A DNA stretch of 15,952 bases, taken from the NCBI GenBank assembly GCA_023267475.1, contig JAHFND010000008.1, positions 1-15,952 of the forward strand, read 5' to 3'. Below the pieces are notes generated by a model that ran no database searches, was not told the DNA's origin, and saw only the letters and a list, made by a program, of their open reading frames with translations. Positions 1 through 7,214 of the stretch are shown in pieces (position 1 is the first letter of the stretch; each line of letters opens with the position of its first letter). The translations under genes were made by a program, and so were the position numbers. The DNA comes from a bacterium (GTDB lineage Bacteria > Patescibacteriota > Minisyncoccia > Phycocordibacterales > UBA5272).

Positions 1-517
1 TAGCCACCTTTTCTTTGTATCCCTTATAGTCAACAAAATCTCCCTTTTCTTTACTGATAATGGTTCTTATCTTTGAAGGGTCATTTATTTTTGGATCAAG
101 ACCAAGAGTCTCCACTGCACGCTTTATTATTGAAAGAGAGTCGGAAGAATCTAATATAGTAGGATTTCTATGTAGTCCGACATGCTCGGCCTGTTCAGAT
201 AACATCATTAAACCTAGAGAGTGAAAAGTTTTAATTAAAGGTGTGTGGTGATATGGGTTTTCTTTTTCTATGACATGTTCTTCTTCTAGACGAGAAATAA
301 TTCTCTCACGCATTTCTTTGGCTGCTTTATTTGTGAAAGTAACAGCTAAAATATTTCTTGGGTCAGTCCCCTTTTTTATAATATGAACTATTCTTTCTGT
401 TATGGTTTTTGTTTTTCCAGCACCAGCACCAGCCACAATAAGAAGTGGGCCTTCTGTATATAAAACGGCTTCACGCTGGGCTTTATTTAGTTCTACTGAG
501 TTAAATGACGTATTCAC
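1..517 (-). CDS. uvrD: UvrD/PcrA-type superfamily 1 DNA helicase, N-terminal part (cut by window edge)
   Basis: ATP-dependent 3'-5' DNA helicase of repair and replication-fork processing; only the first 172 codons lie in the window. Seen: a Q-motif region (LNKAQREAV, about residues 10-18), Walker A (AGAGAGKT, about 30-37), motif Ia (TFTNKAAKEMRERI, about 61-74) and the TFHSLG motif (about 98-103). All are in the order of the UvrD/PcrA/Rep family, so this is domain 1A. The start is a GTG at 517-515: an in-frame TAG lies three codons upstream, no other start precedes the Q motif, and no Shine-Dalgarno site is present. The stop of the 103-aa gene is that same TAG, so the two genes are in one frame separated by two sense codons. 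UvrD, PcrA and Rep cannot be told apart from this fragment. Confidence 0.95.
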   Translation of the reverse strand, partial: MNTSFNSVELNKAQREAVLYTEGPLLIVAGAGAGKTKTITERIVHIIKKGTDPRNILAVTFTNKAAKEMRERIISRLEEEHVIEKENPYHHTPLIKTFHSLGLMMLSEQAEHVGLHRNPTILDSSDSLSIIKRAVETLGLDPKINDPSKIRTIISKEKGDFVDYKGYKEKVA

Positions 518-523
518 AGACGA

Positions 524-835
524 CTATTGTACCACGTCAGTTGGAGCATTTTTAAATGCATTTACTACTTTTTCTCTAGCCCTTTTAAAAACTTCTTCGT
601 AGTTTGGTACTAGGTGTTTTAGTGTTGTCGCATAGAACTCTTCCCCCATAGAAACACTCGCCTTTAGAGCTTGAAATTTTTCATCTCCCAGTAAATCATA
701 AATGTCTAAAAGAAATTGTTTTTGAATAGTTTTAGCCACCTCAAGTAGCATTTCTTCCTGATCTTCTGTAGTGAGATCTTTCAAGTCGAAGTCCAGGACT
801 AGTTGATTTCTTAATGTTGTAAAATCTATATTCAT
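524..835 (-). CDS. small helical protein, DUF5663-like
   Basis: 103 aa, ATG start. The region around residues 12-60 (DLTTEDQEEMLLEVAKTI, then FLLDIYDLL) is an acidic amphipathic helical pattern that resembles from memory the DUF5663 family common in Parcubacteria; function unknown. No signal peptide, membrane segment or cysteine. It starts 8 bases after the stop of the 494-aa gene and ends 6 bases before the helicase GTG, so it is almost certainly cotranscribed and perhaps translationally coupled with both. No Shine-Dalgarno site precedes it. The family assignment is a recollection of pattern, not a search result. Confidence 0.8.
   Translation of the reverse strand: MNIDFTTLRNQLVLDFDLKDLTTEDQEEMLLEVAKTIQKQFLLDIYDLLGDEKFQALKASVSMGEEFYATTLKHLVPNYEEVFKRAREKVVNAFKNAPTDVVQ
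526..534 (-). promoter_or_regulatory. extended -10 element just upstream of the helicase start
   Basis: On the minus strand the bases read TGG-TACAAT, an extended -10 (TGn plus five of six consensus bases). It ends 8 bases before the GTG start, so transcription would begin at or next to the start codon (leaderless). No good -35 is visible. It overlaps the stop of the upstream gene, so it could add to read-through from the operon or be fortuitous. Confidence 0.45.
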
Positions 836-843
836 AAAATTAT

Positions 844-2328
844 TTAGCTTATTTTTGTTCTTAAACGATTTAAGTATTCTTCCACTGTGTCATTCGTGTC
901 GCTAAGTGATTCATCTGGTTTTGAGACCAATTCTTTATCATTAATACCTGAAAGTGCACCGAACGCTAAAGATACTTCTTTCAAAAGATCGCTAATCTCT
1001 TTTTGGGTTTGTTCTTGGAAAGAAAGTTTATTCAAAATATCTTTTACTTTCATGCTCAATATTTTTGAAGAATTTTCTAGTGTGGCAGGATTACTTACAT
1101 CGAAATATGAAGGTACTTTAGAAATTATTAGTTCAGAATTCTTTCTTTCTTTTATTAATTTTATAAAATTCTTTATTTCTGGAGATTGAATTTGCTCTTC
1201 TGCGGTAGTGTTATGTACTTCATTTATTGATTTTATTTCTGCCACAGGCTTTTCAGCTTCAACAGTCATTCCTGGTACAGTTGCGAACCCTAGATTTTGT
1301 TCTATAGGAGCTTTTTCTATCTGTCCTGTAGAAATACCTATTGCAAACGGAAGAATAAAATATTTCCAACTTTTTGGTAGCTTTGTAATTCTAATTCCCA
1401 TCACTGAAGAAGCTTCTTCAATTCTTTTTTTCTTATTATCTGGAGAAGTTTCTGGTGTTGTGTCCTGTCCACTCTCTTGATTTGGAGATTCTTTATTTAA
1501 AGTAGGGTCTATCCTTCCGTCAGGGTCTGCATTTAGTGGTAGATCATTAGTATCTTTTAATTCAGGTCCAGCAAAATTTGGAGTCTGACTTTTAGTTGCA
1601 GACACCACCGGAATTTTTTCTTCAACTGGAGAAAAAGATTTAAATGTTGGTGTATATGTTTCATTCTTCACTTCTTCAAGAGGCACACCCCTATCAATAG
1701 CATAATTTATAGCTTCCTTTCTAACGTCTTCATCTTTTCTTATGGATCTTTTAAGAGATTGATCTATTCCTTGAGAATATTTTCTAATATAACCAGCATC
1801 TAAGTTCTCCGGTTTCCAACCAGAAGAAGGAGCTTCCTCTTTTACTTCTCTTTCTCCTAAAATTCTTTTTACTTCATTTTTATTTGGGTCTCCATCTACA
1901 AAATTTTTATTTTCATACACCAATCTATATTTTTTCTCATCCCGCTTAAACATCTCATCATGTTTTTCTGCTAGAGTAGTTGGTCTTAGGACATTTCTAA
2001 CAGTCGATGATTGATTTATTGTTGGAGCCTGTGCAGGTGAAGAAGGTTGTGTGGCTACTGTAGAGGCAGGAGCACTTACTACTTTTATTTGTTCAAGTGG
2101 GGTATCTATCTTAATTCCAGCTTGTCTAGCTTTTAGCCCAAGCTCCCACAATTCTTTCTGTGCTAGGGTTCTTATTTCTCCACCAGCTGATCTAAAGATT
2201 GCAGGTTGAGATGATTTTACATCAGGAGGAGTTTGGATTTTTGGAACAAATGGAGTAAAAGCACCAGGAGTAGTAGTGGTCGGATCGTTAATATCCCCCA
2301 GAATAGGTTTTTGTGCAGGTAGCCCCAT
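844..2328 (-). CDS. 494-aa low-complexity protein with a short hydrophobic segment, function unknown
   Basis: Not recognised. Residues 1-120 are rich in Pro, Thr, Ser and Gln (linker-like). Residues 120-235 are charged and probably helical. Residues 235-300 are again Pro/Asp/Ser-rich. Residues 320-335 (WKYFILPFAIGISTGQ) are the only hydrophobic stretch, preceded by a basic KKKR cluster at about 299-302; this could be a single membrane anchor with the long N-terminal part inside. Residues 380-494 are helical and charged. There is no N-terminal signal peptide. It leads the group with the 103-aa protein and the helicase. The ATG at 2328 is the first in-frame start and sits about 7 bases from the predicted transcript start. 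Being real is supported by its length, its clean spacing and a consistent AT-rich codon style. Confidence 0.8.
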   Translation of the reverse strand: MGLPAQKPILGDINDPTTTTPGAFTPFVPKIQTPPDVKSSQPAIFRSAGGEIRTLAQKELWELGLKARQAGIKIDTPLEQIKVVSAPASTVATQPSSPAQAPTINQSSTVRNVLRPTTLAEKHDEMFKRDEKKYRLVYENKNFVDGDPNKNEVKRILGEREVKEEAPSSGWKPENLDAGYIRKYSQGIDQSLKRSIRKDEDVRKEAINYAIDRGVPLEEVKNETYTPTFKSFSPVEEKIPVVSATKSQTPNFAGPELKDTNDLPLNADPDGRIDPTLNKESPNQESGQDTTPETSPDNKKKRIEEASSVMGIRITKLPKSWKYFILPFAIGISTGQIEKAPIEQNLGFATVPGMTVEAEKPVAEIKSINEVHNTTAEEQIQSPEIKNFIKLIKERKNSELIISKVPSYFDVSNPATLENSSKILSMKVKDILNKLSFQEQTQKEISDLLKEVSLAFGALSGINDKELVSKPDESLSDTNDTVEEYLNRLRTKIS

Positions 2329-2341
2329 AAATATATTCTCA

Positions 2342-2347
2342 AGTATA
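2342..2347 (-). promoter_or_regulatory. candidate -10 element for the 494-aa gene operon
   Basis: The minus strand reads TATACT, inside the 10-bp palindrome AAGTATACTT (2341-2350). It ends 13 bases before the ATG, giving a predicted 5' leader of only 6-7 bases. No convincing -35 is seen. Confidence 0.4.
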
Positions 2348-2559
2348 CTTTATTTACAAGACTTTTGTGACACTTCTCCACACGAAGACATGTTTATATA
2401 ATATTGTTTTTAGGGTCATTTTTTGATAGTATATATAGGCACCGGAAATGATTAAAGTTATTGACGGATTCCTGTATTCATTGTCTTTTCAATAAAAAAT
2501 TGCAAAGATTTATGGATAAATTATAAAAATAGAATTTAAGCCCTCTATTTTTAACTACT
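2348..2559 (+). other. AT-rich intergenic stretch between divergent genes
   Basis: No solid gene. Possible plus-strand promoter TTGTTT (2405-2410), 16-base spacer, TAGTAT (2427-2432). A 15-codon frame follows (ATG 2448 to TAA 2495) without a clear ribosome site; it might be a leader peptide but is too short to support. Stop codons at 2524 (TAA) and 2530 (TAG) close the peptidase frame upstream of its signal peptide. Confidence 0.3.
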
Positions 2560-3621
2560 ATTATAGTAACCACTAAAAAACGTTATAAAATAACGCTAAA
2601 TACGATCCTCTCTTTTGCTATTTTATTAGCGGTTCTTAGTCCTTCAAAAGCAAACGCTGGTATTATTTCCACTTTCACAGGTAAAGTAAAGGCAATATTC
2701 TTATCTCAAAGTGATGATACAGATCAAAGCAGTGTATCTTCACAAACTTTACCAATACTTAAGTCTGGCGATGTTGATGTTGATTCAAATGTGGCCGAAG
2801 TGATAGATAGTTCATCAAGTGATGCATTATATGCGACTGCAGGCGCACTTAGATTTTCTACCGAGGATATAGATTTTCCTGTTAATGATACGATTAGTTC
2901 TTATGAAGTAAAAAAGGGAGATACTCTAGCAACAGTTGCTAAACTTTTTAATGTTTCAAAAAATACTATTATTTGGGCTAACGATTTAAAATCACAAACT
3001 ATTTCCCCTGGAGATGTTCTTACAATTCTTCCTATGACCGGTATTAAACATACAGTTAGAGATGGAGATACTATAAAATCTATTGCAAGAAAGTATAAGG
3101 CAGATGTAAACGATATCGCTAAATTTAACGGATTATCTACTGACTCTGATTTAGCAGAAGGAGATATTGTACTTGTTCCTGAAGGTGAACTTTCAGTTAC
3201 TACAACTGTAAAAACAAAATCAGGTAGACTTGTGACAACTGAAAGACTCTTAGATACTTATACTTATGAAACCCCAAGTGGATTTTTAGTTCGTCCTTTG
3301 ATTGGTGGAAGAAAGACACAAGGATTACATGGACATAATGGAATAGACTTTGGAGCGACACCTGGAACACCAGTACTTGCATCTGCTTCAGGTAGAGTTA
3401 TCGTTGCAAAAATGGGTGGATACAATGGTGGTTATGGAAATATGGTAGTAATAAATCATGATGGAGGAATACAAACCGTGTATGCTCACCTAAGAACTAT
3501 AAATGTAGTTTCAGGACAAACAGTATCTCAAGGCCAAATCATAGGACAGGTAGGAAATACAGGATACTCAACGGGCCCACATTTGCACTTTGAAGTGCGT
3601 GGAGCTAAAAACCCCTTCTAG
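2560..3621 (+). CDS. secreted cell-wall peptidase: signal peptide, two LysM domains, M23 (LytM) endopeptidase
   Basis: Peptidoglycan-binding metallopeptidase, presumably acting in the cell envelope. A typical signal peptide is encoded at about 2575-2658: basic KKRYK, a hydrophobic run ILSFAILLAVL, then SKANA with cleavage after Ala. Counting from the GTG at 2791, LysM 1 is about residues 38-81, LysM 2 about 87-131, and the M23 domain about 178-276. The zinc-ligand pattern is intact: HxxxD (H182, D186) and HLH (H266), with YAHL at 231-234. The 276-aa frame from GTG 2791 is open, but it would lose the signal peptide. No ATG, GTG or TTG lies in frame between the TAG at 2530 and 2791, so the start given here (ATT 2560, with ATA 2563 as the alternative) is a guess. 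The C-terminus just after the M23 domain is normal. Confidence 0.9.
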   Translation: MIVTTKKRYKITLNTILSFAILLAVLSPSKANAGIISTFTGKVKAIFLSQSDDTDQSSVSSQTLPILKSGDVDVDSNVAEVIDSSSSDALYATAGALRFSTEDIDFPVNDTISSYEVKKGDTLATVAKLFNVSKNTIIWANDLKSQTISPGDVLTILPMTGIKHTVRDGDTIKSIARKYKADVNDIAKFNGLSTDSDLAEGDIVLVPEGELSVTTTVKTKSGRLVTTERLLDTYTYETPSGFLVRPLIGGRKTQGLHGHNGIDFGATPGTPVLASASGRVIVAKMGGYNGGYGNMVVINHDGGIQTVYAHLRTINVVSGQTVSQGQIIGQVGNTGYSTGPHLHFEVRGAKNPF

Positions 3622-3654
3622 TTTTTCTTTTAAAATTGCTTCATCTACTTTGTC

Positions 3655-3717
3655 GCATTAAAAATTTTATTCGGTCAATGTAGGCCTATCTACATTTCTC
3701 TCATAAAATTTTTATGC
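3655..3717. repeat. nested inverted repeat between convergent genes
   Basis: Outer arms 3655-3670 and 3703-3717 are complementary over 15 pairs with one bulged T (GCAT, then AAAAATTTTAT and its complement). Inner arms AATGTAG (3677-3683) and CTACATT (3690-3696) form 7 pairs around a 6-base loop. The two stems are separated by symmetrical 6-base internal loops. It sits between the 3' ends of the peptidase and the YifB/ComM gene and may end transcription from both sides, but it lacks a GC-rich stem next to a T run, so it is not a classic terminator. Confidence 0.7.
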
Positions 3718-3774
3718 TTCGCGTATCTAAAACAATTTAAAAAGAAAAATATTCTGAGAGAAAATTTGGAGTAA

Positions 3775-5331
3775 TTATATTCTATCTTGATAAAGTTTTG
3801 GTCTATATTGAAACGCTTCTAAAATATCAGCATCCGTTATATCTTTTGAAAGTTTTAAATCTGCAATGGTACGTGCAAGTCTAAGTACTCTGTGATAGGC
3901 ACGTGGTGATAGAGTGTAAGAAGTGGCCAATTGTTTCATTAGTGAAAGAGATTCAGGCGCTAAATTTATATATTTAGAAATATCTCTTGCTTTCATATCT
4001 TTATTTTTTGTAATACGTGGGTCACCCATTTTTTTGAATCTCTCTTCTGCAAATTTTCTTGCTTTTATTACACGAGCTCTTATGTCTTCACTCTCTTCAC
4101 CTATTCTTGTGTGTGTAAGAGTATCATAATCAATGTGTTGTACTGGTACCCAGATGTCTATTCTGTCCATAATAGGACCAGACAATTTTCTCGCGTATCT
4201 ATCTATGTCTGATGGCTTACAAATACATTTTTTTAATTTACTACCCATATAACCACAAGGGCATGGATTCATAGAAGCAATAAGAGTGCATGATGCAGGA
4301 AAAGAATATGTACCTTTCGCACGCGATACAGTGATCGCCCCTTCTTCAAGAGGTTCTCGTAATGATTCAATTACCCTTTTATCAAATTCAGGAAATTCAT
4401 CTAAAAATAAAACACCTAAATGAGAAAGTGTTACTTCTCCAGGACGTGGATTAGCTCCTCCACCGACTAAAGATACATAAGAAGAAGTATGATGAGGACT
4501 TCTAAAAGGTGGATGTGTGATTATTGATGTTTGTGAATGAGATACAGAATGAATACGAGTAACTGCTAACGATTCCTCTCTGCTTAACGGTGGGAGTATA
4601 GAAGTGAAAGCTCTAGCAAGCATTGTTTTCCCTGTGCCTGGTGGTCCGTAGAGTGCGATATTATGACCTCCCGCTGCAGCTATTTCAAGTGCGCGCTTTG
4701 CGGTCTCTTGTCCACGCACATCTTTAAAATCTAAAAAAGAATCAGGTCTTACATAAACTATTTCTGTTTTTGGTTCTGGAGAAAGAGTAATTATATCTCT
4801 AACACCTTCTATATTTCCACCCAAATGTAGGACAAGGTCTTTTAAGTTCTTACAACCATAAACTGTTAGTCCTTCTATTAATGCAGCCTCTTGTCTGTTC
4901 GTGTATGGAACATAAAGAGCAGCTGCGCCATTTTTCTTTGCGCATTCTGCAACGGCAAGTACTCCCATCATAGGTAGTATCTCTCCAGTTAAAGAAAGTT
5001 CTCCTACAAACCACCCCACATCAGATGGCAGTTTTAATTGTTTTGAAGCAGATAGATAGGTAAGTGCAATGGGCACATCAAAATGTGACCCCTCTTTCTT
5101 TATATGTGCAGGAGAAAGAGAAACAGTTACTTTATGATTTTCAGTTTTTGGATTTAGAAGTCCTGTGTTTTTAAGTGCAGCATTAATTCTGTCTTTACTT
5201 TCATCTATCGCTTTATCTGGGAGTCCGACAATTGTAAAATTATAAAGTCCAGAAGACACATCAACTTCTACAGTTATTTTCTCAGCATTTAATCCTAAAA
5301 TATGTGCACTAGTTAGTGTCGAAACACTCAT
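3775..5331 (-). CDS. comM: YifB/ComM-family Mg-chelatase-like AAA+ ATPase
   Basis: 518 aa, close to the usual length of the family. An N-terminal Lon-protease-like fold domain (residues 1-170, opening with the family signature around GLPDKAIDESKDRI) is followed by the Mg-chelatase AAA+ core. Walker A is GPPGTGKT (229-236), Walker B VLFLDE (307-312), and an arginine-finger region lies at SGPIMDRID (384-392). Four cysteines (C357, C359, C369, C371; CPC...CIC) suggest a small zinc site, as in relatives. A C-terminal helical domain is present. In other bacteria ComM is a hexameric helicase that extends D-loops during integration of transforming DNA; the role here is inferred. Its ATG overlaps the stop of the 214-aa membrane protein as TAATG, so translation is probably coupled. 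Confidence 0.95.
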   Translation of the reverse strand: MSVSTLTSAHILGLNAEKITVEVDVSSGLYNFTIVGLPDKAIDESKDRINAALKNTGLLNPKTENHKVTVSLSPAHIKKEGSHFDVPIALTYLSASKQLKLPSDVGWFVGELSLTGEILPMMGVLAVAECAKKNGAAALYVPYTNRQEAALIEGLTVYGCKNLKDLVLHLGGNIEGVRDIITLSPEPKTEIVYVRPDSFLDFKDVRGQETAKRALEIAAAGGHNIALYGPPGTGKTMLARAFTSILPPLSREESLAVTRIHSVSHSQTSIITHPPFRSPHHTSSYVSLVGGGANPRPGEVTLSHLGVLFLDEFPEFDKRVIESLREPLEEGAITVSRAKGTYSFPASCTLIASMNPCPCGYMGSKLKKCICKPSDIDRYARKLSGPIMDRIDIWVPVQHIDYDTLTHTRIGEESEDIRARVIKARKFAEERFKKMGDPRITKNKDMKARDISKYINLAPESLSLMKQLATSYTLSPRAYHRVLRLARTIADLKLSKDITDADILEAFQYRPKLYQDRI

Positions 5332-5975
5332 TAGTGAAGTATATCACTGCGAAGTGATAGTATTCCTTCAGTAGATGTAGATAATACAAGTGCCTGTGTG
5401 TTTATAAAAGCGTACACGATAGTACTTGAAGCAGATTTACCTACTCGCATGTTTTGATTATTTATTGTTACATCAGTAAAAGTAAATGGTGGAGTGGTTG
5501 TACTGGTATCTCTTGGAGTGCCGAGTGATTTTGCGACATCATCAGCATAAGAGCTTTCATTTTTTATCATGTAAGCAAATACTGAAGAGTAAGAATTAGA
5601 TGAAATAATAAATATTTCATACCCAGCAGGTAATTTTTTTACATTATTTATATAATTTCCTATTGCGTTTGGAAATGCACCAGATATTGTTTTAAGTAAA
5701 GAAGAGTCATTTGTCTGAGGTATTACAACAGGAGAAGTCTTGGGAGTGCCATTTATCTTATCGTTATAGTAAGTGTATCCATAATATGAAATTACAGAAG
5801 CTATTATCAATATTAAAAATATTAATAAAAAAGTAACCATAGGGGAATTACCTTTAGCAATAGGAACATTGCCGATATCTCCACTTGCTGAAGCTATGTC
5901 CCCAATTGTTGCTTCTTTTTGTTTTATCTCAGTGGCTATATCGTGTTCAAAAGTATCTATGGTTTCTAATGGCAT
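5331..5975 (-). CDS. single-pass membrane protein of unknown function
   Basis: 214 aa, not recognised. The first 46 residues are hydrophilic and acidic. One strong membrane helix lies at about 47-67 (VTFLLIFLILIIASVISYYG), followed by about 145 residues with Ser/Thr/Asn-rich character. By the lack of positive charge after the helix and the length of the tail, the C-terminal domain is probably outside. It lies directly upstream of the YifB/ComM gene, overlapping by one base, so a link to DNA uptake or envelope function is possible but unproven. The start is ATG 5975, 6 bases after a -10 element. Confidence 0.8.
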   Translation of the reverse strand: MPLETIDTFEHDIATEIKQKEATIGDIASASGDIGNVPIAKGNSPMVTFLLIFLILIIASVISYYGYTYYNDKINGTPKTSPVVIPQTNDSSLLKTISGAFPNAIGNYINNVKKLPAGYEIFIISSNSYSSVFAYMIKNESSYADDVAKSLGTPRDTSTTTPPFTFTDVTINNQNMRVGKSASSTIVYAFINTQALVLSTSTEGILSLRSDILH

Positions 5976-5981
5976 GTTTCT

Positions 5982-5987
5982 AGTATA
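5982..5987 (-). promoter_or_regulatory. -10 element for the membrane protein/comM operon
   Basis: TATACT on the minus strand, ending 6 bases before the ATG at 5975; the transcript would be leaderless. A TG dinucleotide abuts it directly. The -35 region is weak. Confidence 0.5.
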
Positions 5988-6015
5988 CAGTTAGCGTTTA
6001 TAAGATAGCAGTGGA

Positions 6016-6053
6016 TACAAAAAGAAGCACGCGAAAGCATGCTTCTTTTTGTA
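6016..6053 (-). terminator. rho-independent terminator after the NYN gene
   Basis: A perfect 14-bp inverted repeat: TACAAAAAGAAGCA (6016-6029) and its complement (6040-6053), with a 10-base loop that can close further as GC-GAAA-GC on the plus strand. T-rich ends are present on both strands, so it could work in both directions. It begins 10 bases past the NYN stop codon. Confidence 0.85.
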
Positions 6054-6062
6054 AGTGTTATA

Positions 6063-6674
6063 TTATTTATCCTCTCCAGTGAAAATACCAAGATCTTCAT
6101 CTGAATATTCTTTTACGTTTGTTTTCTTTGCTGTTACTTTTCCTTTCTTTGCAGATCTGTGTGTACGATATCCAATTAAGAATTTTTCAGGATGATCACA
6201 CATGTCTATGAAGTCTTCACAAGCTTCGCGAAGTTTAGTAGATGATGATCGTCCAAAAGAAATGACCTCTACCTGAACACCGAAATGTTCTTTCAAAAAG
6301 GTTACAAGTGGCACGAAGTCTCCATCCCCTGTGGCGAGTACTATTGTATCGACTTTAGGAGCAAGACGAATTGCATCAACTGCAAGTCCTACATCCCAAT
6401 CAGCTTTCTTCGCTCCGCCATAAAATACCTGCAGATCTTTTGTTTTAGTCTCGATACCTATCTTTGTTAGAGCGTCGAAGAAGTTCGTTTCATCCCCTGC
6501 TTCTGTTGTTATTACGTAAGCAAGTGCACGTATAAGTTTACGCTTCCCGACCACCATATCCATGATGGCTCCGAAGTTTACTTTTGAATTGTATAAATTT
6601 TTTGCACTGTGGTATAGATTTTGAGTATCTATAAATACTGCGACACGTTGGTCACCATGTTTTATTACTGACAT
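6063..6674 (-). CDS. NYN domain (LabA/DUF88 family) putative RNase
   Basis: 203 aa. The NYN (PIN-like) fold is recognised by AVFIDTQNL (residues 12-20; D16, N19), DWDV (93-95 region; D94), D100 and TGDGDF (115-120; D117, D119), the acidic residues expected to bind the metal ion at the active site. A basic tail follows (about 170-195, rich in Lys). Family members are predicted or shown to cleave RNA, but the substrate here is unknown. A candidate -10 TATACT lies at 6771-6766, about 90 bases upstream, while nothing convincing lies nearer. The gene stands alone between two terminators. The ATG at 6674 was chosen because the conserved core starts ten residues later. Confidence 0.9.
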   Translation of the reverse strand: MSVIKHGDQRVAVFIDTQNLYHSAKNLYNSKVNFGAIMDMVVGKRKLIRALAYVITTEAGDETNFFDALTKIGIETKTKDLQVFYGGAKKADWDVGLAVDAIRLAPKVDTIVLATGDGDFVPLVTFLKEHFGVQVEVISFGRSSSTKLREACEDFIDMCDHPEKFLIGYRTHRSAKKGKVTAKKTNVKEYSDEDLGIFTGEDK

Positions 6675-6681
6675 TAAAATA

Positions 6682-6705
6682 GTTATTAGTTGTTGGTTAT
6701 TAGTT
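6682..6705. repeat. short tandem direct repeat upstream of the NYN gene
   Basis: GTTATTAGTT occurs at 6682-6691 and again at 6696-6705, separated by GTTG, followed by a degenerate third unit (TTTAGTTA). It lies 8-31 bases upstream of the NYN start, in its untranslated leader. It is low-complexity and may be slippage-derived. Confidence 0.6.
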
Positions 6706-6787
6706 TTTAGTTAAATACAGACTAAAATCAAATAACCTTTATTATTAAAAATAGAAACTATAGTTAGTATACCCTCTTACCTTATAT

Positions 6788-6820
6788 AAGTAAGCGCTAC
6801 CTTGTGGGTAGCGCTTACTT
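6788..6820 (-). terminator. terminator after rpsO
   Basis: A perfect 14-bp stem: AAGTAAGCGCTACC (6788-6801) with its complement at 6807-6820, loop TTGTG. It starts 8 bases beyond the rpsO stop. On the minus strand it is followed by TTATATAAGG, only a partial T tract. The stem is strong, so termination is likely. Confidence 0.85.
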
Positions 6821-6827
6821 TACGAAA

Positions 6828-7091
6828 TTATTTAAGACCTAGCTTCTTAACCAAAGCGTCGTAACGCTTTTTGTTTGAACCTTCTAAATACTTTAGATGA
6901 GTTCTTCGATTAGCAACCATTTGTATTAGTCCACGACGAGAGTGGTTATCTTTCTTGTGTTCCTTCAAATGATTAGTAAGCTCAGCGATTTTTTTACTTA
7001 AAAGTGATACCTGAACTTCAGCAGAACCTGTATCTTTCGCATGTATTTGAACGTTTTTGATGGCTGTAGCCTTTTTTCGTGCAGTAAGCAT
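6828..7091 (-). CDS. rpsO: 30S ribosomal protein S15
   Basis: 87 aa; binds the central domain of 16S rRNA early in small-subunit assembly. The family core is clear: DTGSAEVQVSLLSKKIAELT (about residues 20-39), HLKEHKKDNHSRRGL (about 41-55), then RRTHLKYLEG near 65 and a basic C-terminus. The frame is open back to an ATG at 7220, but the extra 43 residues run through the promoter and do not resemble S15; the ATG at 7091 gives the normal length. The predicted leader is only about 14 bases, too short for the pseudoknot autoregulation known in E. coli rpsO. Confidence 0.97.
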   Translation of the reverse strand: MLTARKKATAIKNVQIHAKDTGSAEVQVSLLSKKIAELTNHLKEHKKDNHSRRGLIQMVANRRTHLKYLEGSNKKRYDALVKKLGLK

Positions 7092-7112
7092 ATGTATATT
7101 AACTATTGACAC

Positions 7113-7141
7113 ATTATAGCATAGATTATCTAAAAATGCAA
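7113..7141 (-). promoter_or_regulatory. rpsO promoter
   Basis: Minus strand: TTGCAT (7141-7136), a 17-base spacer, then TATAAT (7118-7113) preceded by TGC, a full consensus extended -10. Transcription should begin near 7106, about 14 bases before the ATG. One of the best promoters in the window, fitting a highly expressed ribosomal protein. Confidence 0.85.
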
Positions 7142-7171
7142 GCCCCCATAGCCTACCGGAATATGGGCTAT
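7141..7171. repeat. imperfect inverted repeat between the divergent rpsO and xer promoters
   Basis: AGCCCCCATA (7141-7150) pairs with TATGGGCT (7162-7169) with a 2-base bulge; alternatively ATAGCC (7148-7153) pairs with GGCTAT (7166-7171). It touches the rpsO -35 element and could be an operator or a remnant terminator. Confidence 0.4.
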
Positions 7172-7199
7172 CCATAGTAAATATTGTGCGACACTGATG

Positions 7200-7205
7200 T
7201 ATACT
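7200..7205 (+). promoter_or_regulatory. -10 element for the Xer recombinase gene
   Basis: TATACT, ending 9 bases before the ATG at 7215. Transcription would start only 0-3 bases before that codon. This supports 7215 rather than 7197 as the start, since 7197 lies upstream of the -10. The -35 is weak. Confidence 0.5.
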
Positions 7206-7214
7206 ATCTATACA

